Shown in pieces: positions 31,669-38,496 of a stretch of 64,000 nucleotides of DNA. The stretch comes from Nocardioides dokdonensis FR1436 (lineage in GTDB: Bacteria > Actinomycetota > Actinomycetes > Propionibacteriales > Nocardioidaceae), in the NCBI RefSeq assembly GCF_001653335.1, contig NZ_CP015079.1:2790001-2854000 (forward strand). The letters run 5' to 3'. Both the position numbers and the translations under genes were made by a program. Every line of letters begins with the position of its first letter. Positions within the stretch are counted from its first letter, which is position 1. The notes under the pieces are model-generated. The model was not told the origin of the DNA and did not search any database. It saw only the letters and a list, made by a program, of their open reading frames with translations.

Positions 31669-32754
31669 TCAGACCACGCGCTGGGTGGCCGCCGTGGCGA
31701 GCTCGGCCAGCACGGAGCGCGCGGCGGGGTCGAGGCCGCTGTGGTCGAGGGAGTCCGTGGCGCGTCGGGTCAGCGCGGTGATGACCTCCTCGACCTGGGC
31801 CTGGGCCCCGGAGTCGGTGATGATCGTGCGCAGCCGCGCGACCTGCTCCTCGTCGAGGGGCCGCCCCAGCGCCCGGTCGAGCAGGGCGGCGTCGTCGTCG
31901 GGCGCCCCGTCGAGCGCGAGGGCGACCAGCACCGTGCGCTTGCCCTCCACGAGGTCGTCGCCGGCGGGCTTGCCGGTGGTGGCGGGGTCGCCGTAGACAC
32001 CGAGCAGGTCGTCGCGCAGCTGGAAGGCCTCACCCAGCGGCAGGCCGAAGGCGCTGAGCGCCTCCAGCGCACCGGTGCCGGCCCCGGCGAGCGCAGCGCC
32101 GACCTGCAGCGGACGCTCGATCGAGTACTTCGCCGACTTGTAGCGCAGCACCGTCATCGCGGTGTCGACGTCGGCGCGACCGCGTGCCTGCACCGACACG
32201 TCGAGGAACTGGCCGGCGATGACCTCGGTGCGGCACAGGTCGAGCACCTCGAGCGCCGCCAGCACCCCGGACGCGGGGAGTCCGCAGCCGCGCAGCATCT
32301 CGTCGGACCAGCTGAGCAGGAGGTCGCCGAGCAGGATCGCCGCGGCGGCACCGTACTGCTCGGGGTCGCCGCGCCAGGCGACCGAGCGGTGCTCGCGCTC
32401 GAAGGCGCGGTGCGTCGCGGGCCGGCCGCGTCGGGTGTCGGAGGCGTCCATCAGGTCGTCGTGGACCAGCGCGCTGGCGTGCAGCAGCTCCAGCGCCGCG
32501 CACGCCCGCAGCAGCGCGTCCTCGTCGGCGGCGGGGGCCACCGAGAGGTAGCCCCACCAGCAGAAGGCGGCGCGCAGCCGCTTGCCGCCCGACACGACGG
32601 TACGGGCCTCGGCGAGCAGCCGTGCGGCGTCGCCGCCGAGCGGGGTCAGCCGCTCGGCCTGCCGGTCGAGGAACTCGTCGAGGGCGCTCTGGACACGGTC
32701 GCGGAAGTCGGCGGCGTCCCAGGTGGTCGCGGCGGGGGCGGGGGAGTCGCTCAC
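31669..32754 (-). CDS. Polyprenyl diphosphate synthase (geranylgeranyl/farnesyl type)
   Basis: A 361-residue trans-isoprenyl diphosphate synthase. The first Asp-rich motif is HDDLMDASDTRRGRP, the second FQLRDDLLGVYGDPATTGK; VVSGGKRLRAAFCWW holds the IPP-binding Gly-Lys-Arg. It makes C15-C20 chains for quinones, carotenoids or lipid carriers. The desaturase-like gene 1 kb away could use a C20 or C40 product, but no phytoene synthase is in the window. TACTGT stands 6 bases before GTG 32754, and the promoter is back-to-back with that of metF. Confidence 0.9.
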   Translation of the reverse strand: MSDSPAPAATTWDAADFRDRVQSALDEFLDRQAERLTPLGGDAARLLAEARTVVSGGKRLRAAFCWWGYLSVAPAADEDALLRACAALELLHASALVHDDLMDASDTRRGRPATHRAFEREHRSVAWRGDPEQYGAAAAILLGDLLLSWSDEMLRGCGLPASGVLAALEVLDLCRTEVIAGQFLDVSVQARGRADVDTAMTVLRYKSAKYSIERPLQVGAALAGAGTGALEALSAFGLPLGEAFQLRDDLLGVYGDPATTGKPAGDDLVEGKRTVLVALALDGAPDDDAALLDRALGRPLDEEQVARLRTIITDSGAQAQVEEVITALTRRATDSLDHSGLDPAARSVLAELATAATQRVV

Positions 32755-32760
32755 CCGATC

Positions 32761-32766
32761 ACAGTA
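32761..32766 (-). promoter_or_regulatory. -10 box TACTGT, leaderless promoter of the prenyl synthase gene
   Basis: TACTGT is followed by GATCGG and GTG 32754 on the reverse strand; no ribosome site lies between. Confidence 0.5.
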
Positions 32767-32828
32767 GGCCGCGCCCGGCGACCGGGCGCCGCTGGGTGGA
32801 CGGGTGAGGGAGGGATGCCAGGGCTCTT

Positions 32829-32834
32829 TAGACT
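32829..32834 (+). promoter_or_regulatory. -10 box TAGACT, leaderless promoter of metF
   Basis: TAGACT ends 7 bases before ATG 32842. Confidence 0.55.
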
Positions 32835-32841
32835 CCCTGCC

Positions 32842-33732
32842 ATGACCATTGGCCGCGGACACGCGCTCACCGACCTGATCGCCGCCGGCGGGCGCTCGTT
32901 CTCGTTCGAGTTCTTCCCGCCCAAGGACGAGGCCGGCGAGGCGCAGCTGTGGGACGCCGTGCGCGCCCTGGAGCCCTACAAGCCCACGTTCGTCTCGGTC
33001 ACCTACGGCGCCGGCGGGAGCAGCCGCGGCACCACGGTGCGCCTGACCGGGCGGATCGCCCGCGAGACCTCGATGCTGCCGATGGCCCACCTGACCTGCG
33101 TCGGGCACACCCGTCGGGAGCTAGAGGAGATCCTCGAGGAGTACGCCGCCGCCGGCGTGCACCACGTGATGGCCCTGCGCGGCGACCCGGCCGAGGGTCC
33201 GCGCGCGGACTGGACGCCGACCGAGGGCGGCCTCGACCACGCCGACCAGCTGGTCGAGCTCGTCGCCTCGCGGGGGCAGTTCCGGATCGGCGTGGCCGCC
33301 TTCCCCGAGCGGCACCCCTCGTCGGCCTCGCTCGACCACGACGCCGACGTGCTGGTCGCCAAGGCCCGCGCCGGCGCGGAGTTCGCGGTCACCCAGATGT
33401 TCTTCCGGGCCTCCGACTACTTCGGGCTCGTCGAGCGGGTCCGGGCGCGCGGCGTGGACCTGCCGATCCTGCCGGGCATCATGCCGATCCTGAACCTGCA
33501 GGCCATCCGTCGCCAGGGCGAGCTGATCGGCACCGACGTGCCCGCCGACGTGGTGGCCCGCATCAGCGCCCACGACGGCGACCCGGTCTCGATGCGGGCC
33601 GAGGGCATCGCGCAGGCCGCCGAGCTGTGCCAGGAGCTGCTCGACGGCGGTGCGCCGGGGCTGCACTTCTACACGCTGAACCGGTCCAAGGCCACGCGCG
33701 AGATCTTCGAGAAGCTGCACGTCACTCCCTGA
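32842..33732 (+). CDS. metF: 5,10-methylenetetrahydrofolate reductase
   Basis: A 296-residue FAD enzyme that makes 5-methyl-THF for methionine synthesis. FSFEFFPPKDEAGEAQLWDA carries the catalytic Glu and the FFPPK signature; FVSVTYGAGGSSRGTTV, HLTCVGHTRRELEE, ALRGDPAEGP, FAVTQMFFRASDY and LPGIMPI follow in the family order, and LHFYTLNRS is the closing strand. Length is normal for bacterial MetF. It is read from a leaderless-type promoter and faces a convergent desaturase gene with a hairpin in between. Confidence 0.95.
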   Translation: MTIGRGHALTDLIAAGGRSFSFEFFPPKDEAGEAQLWDAVRALEPYKPTFVSVTYGAGGSSRGTTVRLTGRIARETSMLPMAHLTCVGHTRRELEEILEEYAAAGVHHVMALRGDPAEGPRADWTPTEGGLDHADQLVELVASRGQFRIGVAAFPERHPSSASLDHDADVLVAKARAGAEFAVTQMFFRASDYFGLVERVRARGVDLPILPGIMPILNLQAIRRQGELIGTDVPADVVARISAHDGDPVSMRAEGIAQAAELCQELLDGGAPGLHFYTLNRSKATREIFEKLHVTP

Positions 33733-33735
33733 GGC

Positions 33736-33750
33736 GCCCGGCCGCCGGGC
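33736..33750. terminator. Hairpin between convergent metF and desaturase-like gene
   Basis: GCCCGGC-C-GCCGGGC is a perfect 7-base inverted repeat starting 4 bases after the metF stop and 10 bases before the facing gene's stop. It lacks a T-tract. Confidence 0.5.
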
Positions 33751-33759
33751 AGGGAGGCG

Positions 33760-35067
33760 TCAGGCCGGTCCGACGCGCTGGGCCACCAGCGCGGCCGACA
33801 GTCCCACGAAGGGCAGGCCGGAGCCGGGGGTGGAGTGCGCGCCGGCGGCGTACACGCCCGGGACGGGGGTGTCGGGGCCCAGGCGTCGGTGCACGGTCGA
33901 GCGGCCCTGCCACAGCACGCCCAGCGGGGAGCCACCCCACGCCTCGACGAGGTCGCGCGGCGAGCGGTCGATGCGGGTGACGACCTGGGCGCGGACGTCG
34001 ATCCGGTGCCGGGCCAGGGCGCGCAGGAGGTCCTCGGCCAGGCGGCCTCGGCCGTGGATCGTCCACGCGGCGCCACCCTCGGGGGCCTGCCCGCCGGTGC
34101 GCACCACCAGCACCGGGTCGCCGTGCAGCACCAGCTCGTGCGGCAGGTCGGGCACGTCGCCGGTGAGCCCGACGTGGCAGACCACCGGCGGGATGGCGGG
34201 CATCGTGCGCTCGACCAGGCCGGCCAGCGTGGGCAGGCGGCGCGGGTCGATGGCGCACACCACGACGTCGGCGTCGACCTCGCCGTGGTCGGTGCGCACC
34301 GCGACGGCACGACCACCGCGCACGACGACGTCCTCGACGCGCGTGCCCAGGCGTACGTCGACTCCGCGGGTGAGCATGCGTGCGGCGAGGACCTCGCCGA
34401 TGCGGGCCATCCCGCCCGGGACGGTCCAGGCGCCGAAGCGCTGCTCGAGGTAGGCGACCAGGCCCATCCAGGCCGGCACGTTGCGGGTCTCGTGGCCGTC
34501 GGCGACGAAGGGGTGCGCCGCCACGTCGCGCAGCCGCTCGTCCTTGAACGTCCTGCGCAGGCGCCGGTGCAGGGTCTCGCGGGAGTCCAGCAGGGAGCCC
34601 AGCTCGCGGGGCAGCGCGCCGCGCTCCCAGGGCTCCTCGAGGTAGTGGCGCCGCAGCACCTCCCAGTCGTCGGTGTAGGCGGCGACGTGGTCGAGCCAGC
34701 CCTGCCCCTGGCCGGGGGCGAGCTCCTCGACGGCGCGCAGCTGTGCCGAGCGGGAGCCGCCCGGAAGGGCGAGCTCGGTGCCGTCGATGAAGCGGTGGGT
34801 GCGCACGGTCTCGAGGGGGACGAGGTCGAGCTCGCGCTCCAGCGGACGCCCGGTCTTGCGGAACAGGTCGCGCAGCACCGCCGGCAGCAGGGTGGTGCTG
34901 GGTCCGGCGTCCCAGGTGTAGCCCTCGGCGCTCACCGAGCCCAGGGCGCCGCCGAGGGCCTCGGAGCGCTCGAGGAGGGTGACGTCGTGCCCGGTCTTGG
35001 CCAGGCGGCCGGCCGTGGCGAGACCGGCGTACCCACCTCCGACCACCACGACCCGCGCCACGCGCAC
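33760..35067 (-). CDS. Phytoene desaturase-like FAD-dependent oxidoreductase
   Basis: A 435-residue flavoprotein of the CrtI/amine-oxidase group. The FAD motif is VVVVGGGYAGLATAGRLAKTG with the acidic end LLERSEALGG; WDAGPSTTLLPAVL is the following CrtI-type block; PGVYAAGAHSTPGSGLPFVGLSAAL is the C-terminal flavin motif. It is about 60 residues shorter than typical CrtI and no other carotenoid gene is present, so the substrate may be another polyene or prenyl lipid. GTG 35067 starts 3 bases after the YbaK stop, so the two genes form an operon. Confidence 0.83.
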   Translation of the reverse strand: MRVARVVVVGGGYAGLATAGRLAKTGHDVTLLERSEALGGALGSVSAEGYTWDAGPSTTLLPAVLRDLFRKTGRPLERELDLVPLETVRTHRFIDGTELALPGGSRSAQLRAVEELAPGQGQGWLDHVAAYTDDWEVLRRHYLEEPWERGALPRELGSLLDSRETLHRRLRRTFKDERLRDVAAHPFVADGHETRNVPAWMGLVAYLEQRFGAWTVPGGMARIGEVLAARMLTRGVDVRLGTRVEDVVVRGGRAVAVRTDHGEVDADVVVCAIDPRRLPTLAGLVERTMPAIPPVVCHVGLTGDVPDLPHELVLHGDPVLVVRTGGQAPEGGAAWTIHGRGRLAEDLLRALARHRIDVRAQVVTRIDRSPRDLVEAWGGSPLGVLWQGRSTVHRRLGPDTPVPGVYAAGAHSTPGSGLPFVGLSAALVAQRVGPA

Positions 35068-35070
35068 ACC

Positions 35071-35550
35071 CTAGGGGGTCTCGACGTCCACCACGCTCGC
35101 GCCGGTCAGGGCGAGCAGCTCCTCGAAGGTGGTGGAGAAGACCGCCGCCGGGTGCCCGGCGGCGGCCCACACGACCTCGTGCCGGGCCAGCCACGCGTCG
35201 AGGTACGTCGGCACCGGTCTCGGGTGCGCGAGGGGCGAGACGCCCCCGATGACCTGGCCGGTGTGCTCGCGCACGAACTCCGGCTTCGCCCGGTCGAGGC
35301 GCTCGACGCCGATGCGCTCGGCGAGCGCGCGCACGTCGACGCGGTGCGCGCCCGAGGTCAGCACCAGCACCGGCGACCCGGCGGCGTCGAAGAGCAGGCT
35401 GTTGGCGATCGCGCCCACCTCGCAGCCCAGCGCCTCGGCCGCGAGCGCGGCGGTGTGCACGGCGTCGGGGAGGACCACGATCTCGCCGCGCCCTCCTCTG
35501 CTGACCAGCTCGGCTCGGAAGCGGACGATGCCCGGGTGCTCGGTGCTCAT
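35071..35550 (-). CDS. YbaK/EbsC-family aminoacyl-tRNA deacylase
   Basis: A 159-residue trans-editing protein that hydrolyses mischarged tRNA (Cys-tRNAPro type in YbaK). EALGCEVGAIANSLLFDAAGSPVLVLTSGAHRVD and VIGGVSPLAHPRPVPTYLD, containing the GGVSP motif and catalytic-region Lys in LDRAKPEFV, are the family hallmarks. ATG 35550 is preceded by TAGGGT at 7 bases (leaderless layout). It leads the operon with the desaturase-like gene; the link between the two functions is unclear. Confidence 0.88.
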   Translation of the reverse strand: MSTEHPGIVRFRAELVSRGGRGEIVVLPDAVHTAALAAEALGCEVGAIANSLLFDAAGSPVLVLTSGAHRVDVRALAERIGVERLDRAKPEFVREHTGQVIGGVSPLAHPRPVPTYLDAWLARHEVVWAAAGHPAAVFSTTFEELLALTGASVVDVETP

Positions 35551-35557
35551 GGCTGCG

Positions 35558-35567
35558 ACCCTAGAGT
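35558..35567. promoter_or_regulatory. Overlapping divergent -10 boxes sharing CTA
   Basis: On the reverse strand TAGGGT (35563-35558) serves ybaK at 7-base spacing. On the forward strand TAGAGT (35562-35567) would serve the membrane protein at 35601 with a short leader and a ribosome site. The two hexamers overlap by two bases, so the promoters should exclude each other. Confidence 0.5.
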
Positions 35568-35600
35568 TCGCCTCGAGACCACGCACGAGAGAGGGCCGTC

Positions 35601-36107
35601 ATGGACGACGACCGGCTGGACCCGCCCCGCGCGCTGAGGCTGTGCCTGCGGCTGCACCTGCTGCTGCTGGCACTGGGCGCGGTGACCGTGACGCTGACCG
35701 CGGTGCTGCGCGACGACCTGGTCCTCGAGTGGGCCCGTGGCCACCGCTCGGCCGCCGAGATCCTGGAGCGCCAGGGACTCGACTACCTCATCGAGGAGCA
35801 GCCGATCGCGGTGCCGCAGTTCTTCCCGGTCGCCGCGGTGCTCTTCGTGGTGATGGTGCTGCTCATCGGCGTGCTGATGGTCTTCTTCAGCAACGGGCAC
35901 CACTGGGCCCGCGTGTGCCTGGCCGTGCTGGTGGTGATGACCGCGGTCGCCACTCTCAGCGGCATCCGGGTCGGGCCCCCGCAGGTCTTCGTGGTGCTGA
36001 GCTACCTCTCGCTCGTCGTCGACGTCGCGATCCTGGCGACGATGTTCCATCCGGACACCAACGCCTACCTGCGCCGCACCCACGAGCGGATCTCCGCCAC
36101 CGCCTGA
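35601..36107 (+). CDS. Four-span membrane protein, unknown function
   Basis: A 168-residue integral membrane protein. Spans are visible at LCLRLHLLLLALGAVTVTLTAV, FFPVAAVLFVVMVLLIGVLMVFF, ARVCLAVLVVMTAVATLSGI and VFVVLSYLSLVVDVAILATMF, with an outer loop after span 1 (RGHRSAAEILERQGLDYLIEE). No catalytic motif is seen. A GAGAGGG ribosome site precedes ATG 35601. It is divergent from ybaK and is followed by the SOS-box region, which belongs to the next operon. Confidence 0.7.
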   Translation: MDDDRLDPPRALRLCLRLHLLLLALGAVTVTLTAVLRDDLVLEWARGHRSAAEILERQGLDYLIEEQPIAVPQFFPVAAVLFVVMVLLIGVLMVFFSNGHHWARVCLAVLVVMTAVATLSGIRVGPPQVFVVLSYLSLVVDVAILATMFHPDTNAYLRRTHERISATA

Positions 36108-36173
36108 GGGCCCCGGGGGCTCCCGCGCTTCCTTGACGGCTTGTCGGTGGGCGCGTGTACCTTGGGAACAAGT

Positions 36174-36189
36174 TCGAACACAGGTTCGA
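36174..36189. promoter_or_regulatory. LexA/SOS box upstream of DUF6504-HEPN-nuclease operon
   Basis: TCGAACACAGGTTCGA matches the actinobacterial LexA consensus TCGAAC-N4-GTTCGA exactly in both arms. It lies about 90 bases before the first gene. Damage-induced expression of the three following genes is inferred from this site. Confidence 0.85.
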
Positions 36190-36278
36190 ACTCGCTCTCC
36201 GACGGGGGCGACCTCGACCCCGTCCCCGCCGGGGAGCGACCCGGCGGTCCTGGCGCCCACAGCGCCGGAGAGGTGGCA

Positions 36279-36659
36279 GTGGTGGAGCTGATGAGACGGT
36301 ACGACGAGCCGGTCGAGGTCCGGTGCGGCCTGCTGGCCGGCACCGAGACCGAGGTCCCCGAGCAGTTCCTGTGGCGGGGCCGGCTGTGGAAGGTGCGCTC
36401 GGTGCTCGAGCACTGGGTGGAGACCGGGGAGTGGTGGCGCCACGCCGGAGTGCGTGCGGTGATCGGCTCCGACGAGCCCACCGGCGACCAGCCGGCCCGA
36501 CCGCGTCCGCTGGAGGACCTGCTCGCCGAGCGTGCGGTGTGGCGGGTGGAGGCCGGTCGGGGGGCGGCGGTGCGCGGTCTCGAGGACGCCGGCGGTGTCT
36601 TCGACCTCGCGCTCGACGTCGACGCCCGGCGCTGGCAGCTCGTCGGCTGCGCGGACTGA
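36279..36659 (+). CDS. DUF6504 family protein
   Basis: A ~126-residue small protein: MRRYDEPVEVRCGLLAGTETEVPEQFLWRGRLWKVRSVLEHWVETGEWW is the DUF6504 core, which is found beside dnaE2/imuB in many actinobacteria. Its biochemical role is not known. The start is uncertain among GTG 36279 (GGAGAGG 5 bases upstream), GTG 36282 and ATG 36291. It is the first gene after the SOS box and is followed by the HEPN gene after 11 bases. Confidence 0.82.
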   Translation: MVELMRRYDEPVEVRCGLLAGTETEVPEQFLWRGRLWKVRSVLEHWVETGEWWRHAGVRAVIGSDEPTGDQPARPRPLEDLLAERAVWRVEAGRGAAVRGLEDAGGVFDLALDVDARRWQLVGCAD

Positions 36660-36670
36660 GGGGGAGGACC

Positions 36671-37129
36671 ATGACCACGATGGCTGCGCGGACGTCCGAG
36701 GCTCCGCACCCCTACGCCCTGCCCGCGACGACCCACTCCTACCTCGCCCGTGCGGCGGAGTCGCTGAGCGAGGCGATGGCCACGCCGGAGGTGCCGGCGC
36801 GCTACGCCTGCGCCCACGTCTCGGCGCTGCGCTCGGCCGCGGCACTGCTCTCGGCGCGCGCCCGCCCGGTCGCGGCGCGTCGGCGCCCCCAGAAGAACGC
36901 CTGGGTGCTGCTGGCCGAGGTGGCTCCCGAGCTGGTCGAGTGGGCCACGTTCTTCTCCGCGGGCGCCGCCAAGCGGGCCGCGGCCGAGGCGGGCTCCTCG
37001 CGGGCGGTCTCGGAGCGGGAGGCCGACGACCTCGTGCGCGACGCCGACCGGTTCCTGGCCGTGGTCGAGCAGTGCCTCGGGCTGGTGCCGCACCCTCCGG
37101 TCCTGGAGCGCATCACCCGAGCGGGGTGA
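36671..37129 (+). CDS. SAV_6107-family HEPN-domain protein
   Basis: A 152-residue, mostly helical protein. TTHSYLARAAESLSEAMATPEVPARYACAHVSALRSAAALL and QKNAWVLLAEVAPELVEWATFFSAGAAKRAAAEAG are the helical blocks of the SAV_6107 group, which has a HEPN-like four-helix fold and is regularly linked to the SOS translesion cassette. The RX4-6H RNase motif of active HEPN toxins is not evident. A strong site GGGGAGGACC precedes ATG 36671. It is probably a regulatory or structural partner of the damage response. Confidence 0.82.
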   Translation: MTTMAARTSEAPHPYALPATTHSYLARAAESLSEAMATPEVPARYACAHVSALRSAAALLSARARPVAARRRPQKNAWVLLAEVAPELVEWATFFSAGAAKRAAAEAGSSRAVSEREADDLVRDADRFLAVVEQCLGLVPHPPVLERITRAG

Positions 37130-37143
37130 GGCAGGCTGGCCCC

Positions 37144-38400
37144 GTGCTGCTCTCCTCCTCGAGCCCCGGGGCCCGTCGTGCGCGGACCCCTGGTGCCGTC
37201 CTGCTCCTCGTCGCCCTGCTCTCGGCCCTGCTCGCCTGTGGCGGCGGGGGTGAGGTCGGCACGAGCGAGCGGACGTCCCTGCTGGGTGCCGAGCAGCTCG
37301 CGGAGGCGACCACGGTGGCCGAGGCCCTGGCGCTCGGCGACGGGGCGGCGCTGAGCGTGCGCGGGCACGTGGTGGGTCAGCCCACGGCCCCCGGCGAGGT
37401 GGCCTTCGACGGGTTCCCCGACGACCTGGCCCTGGCGTTGGCCGACCGGCCCGACGAGCGCGACCCCGCCCGGATGCTGCTGGTGCAGGTCCCCGACGAG
37501 CTCCGCAGCACCTGGGGGCTGCGCTCGCACCCGGACCTGCTCGGTCGGGAGGTGGTGCTGCGCGGCACCCGGTCGACGTACTTCTCGGGTCCGGGGCTCA
37601 AGCAGGTCTCGGCGATCGCCTCGGTCGACGGACAGGCTGTCCCGACGGTCCCGACGGACCCGACCGGCCCGACGGCCCCCGCCGGGGGAGGCCTGCCGGC
37701 CGAGGTGCAGCAGTACTACGCCGACGCGGAGGGTCGCACCGGCGCCGACCTCGCGCAGGCGCTGCACGAGATCATCTCCACCGACGTCGAGCGGCTGCAC
37801 TACGACGAGCTGTGGGAGGCGCTGCGCGACACCGACGCCGACCCGGACGCTCCGGGCCGGGTCATCGAGCTCTACACCGGCGACAGCGTGCCGGGCGACG
37901 CCCATGGCGGCGACCCCGATCAGTGGAACCGCGAGCACGTGTGGCCGCAGAGCCGCGGCGGCTTCGGCACCAGCGCCGGACCGGGCACCGACCTGCACCA
38001 CGTCCGCCCCGCCGACGTCAGCGTCAACGGTGACCGTTCCAGCCTCGACTTCGACGACGGGGGCGGTCCGCAGGGCGAGGCGGAGGACACCTACCGCGAC
38101 GAGGACTCCTGGGAGCCGCGCGACGAGGTGAAGGGGGACGTGGCCCGGATGGTCCTCTACATGGCGGTGCGCTACGAGGGTGGCGACGGCTTCGCCGACC
38201 TGGAGGTCTCCGAGCAGGTGGGTCGCCGCGAGCTCGACGCCCTGGGCTACCTCGGTCGGCTCTCGACGCTGCTGCGCTGGCACGAGCAGGACCCTCCCGA
38301 CGCCTTCGAGCGGGCCCGCAACGACACGATCTTCGAAACCTGGCAGGGCAACCGCAACCCCTTCGTCGACCGCCCGGAGTGGGTCTCCGCGATCTGGTGA
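37144..38400 (+). CDS. Secreted lipoprotein nuclease, endonuclease I family
   Basis: A 418-residue exported DNase-like protein. A lipoprotein signal ends in LLAC with Cys32. Residues ~50-165 look like an OB-type domain (AEALALGDGAALSVRGHVVGQ). After a Pro/Thr linker comes the endonuclease I domain: DQWNREHVWPQSRGGFG, TDLHHVRPADVSVNGDRSSL and GNRNPFVDRPEW supply the catalytic His, second His and Asn metal ligand of the His-Me finger. It lies 14 bases after the HEPN gene, inside the SOS-box operon, which is unusual for an exported nuclease. It would act outside the membrane on DNA or RNA. Confidence 0.83.
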   Translation: MLLSSSSPGARRARTPGAVLLLVALLSALLACGGGGEVGTSERTSLLGAEQLAEATTVAEALALGDGAALSVRGHVVGQPTAPGEVAFDGFPDDLALALADRPDERDPARMLLVQVPDELRSTWGLRSHPDLLGREVVLRGTRSTYFSGPGLKQVSAIASVDGQAVPTVPTDPTGPTAPAGGGLPAEVQQYYADAEGRTGADLAQALHEIISTDVERLHYDELWEALRDTDADPDAPGRVIELYTGDSVPGDAHGGDPDQWNREHVWPQSRGGFGTSAGPGTDLHHVRPADVSVNGDRSSLDFDDGGGPQGEAEDTYRDEDSWEPRDEVKGDVARMVLYMAVRYEGGDGFADLEVSEQVGRRELDALGYLGRLSTLLRWHEQDPPDAFERARNDTIFETWQGNRNPFVDRPEWVSAIW

Positions 38401-38446
38401 GGGTGGGTTGGCGCGCGTGGCGCGACGGGGTTAGGCTGATGCCTTC

Positions 38447-38462
38447 TCGAACATGAGTTCGA
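38447..38462. promoter_or_regulatory. LexA/SOS box upstream of dnaE2
   Basis: TCGAACATGAGTTCGA is a second exact TCGAAC-N4-GTTCGA site, 35 bases before dnaE2. A TAGGCT -10 box at 38432-38437 lies just upstream, so LexA bound here would cover the transcript start. Confidence 0.88.
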
Positions 38463-38496
38463 GAGATTCTTCGTCAGGGTCGAGCCGACGCGAGAG

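Noticed and set aside
33760-35067. A carotenoid gene cluster with the prenyl synthase
   Set aside because: No phytoene synthase, cyclase or ketolase is present; the desaturase-like gene pairs with ybaK and is convergent with metF.
36141-36278. An N-terminal extension of the DUF6504 protein from ATG 36141
   Set aside because: It would run across the SOS box (36174-36189), and its translation (Gly/Ser/Pro-rich) does not look like the family; the internal GTG starts have a ribosome site.
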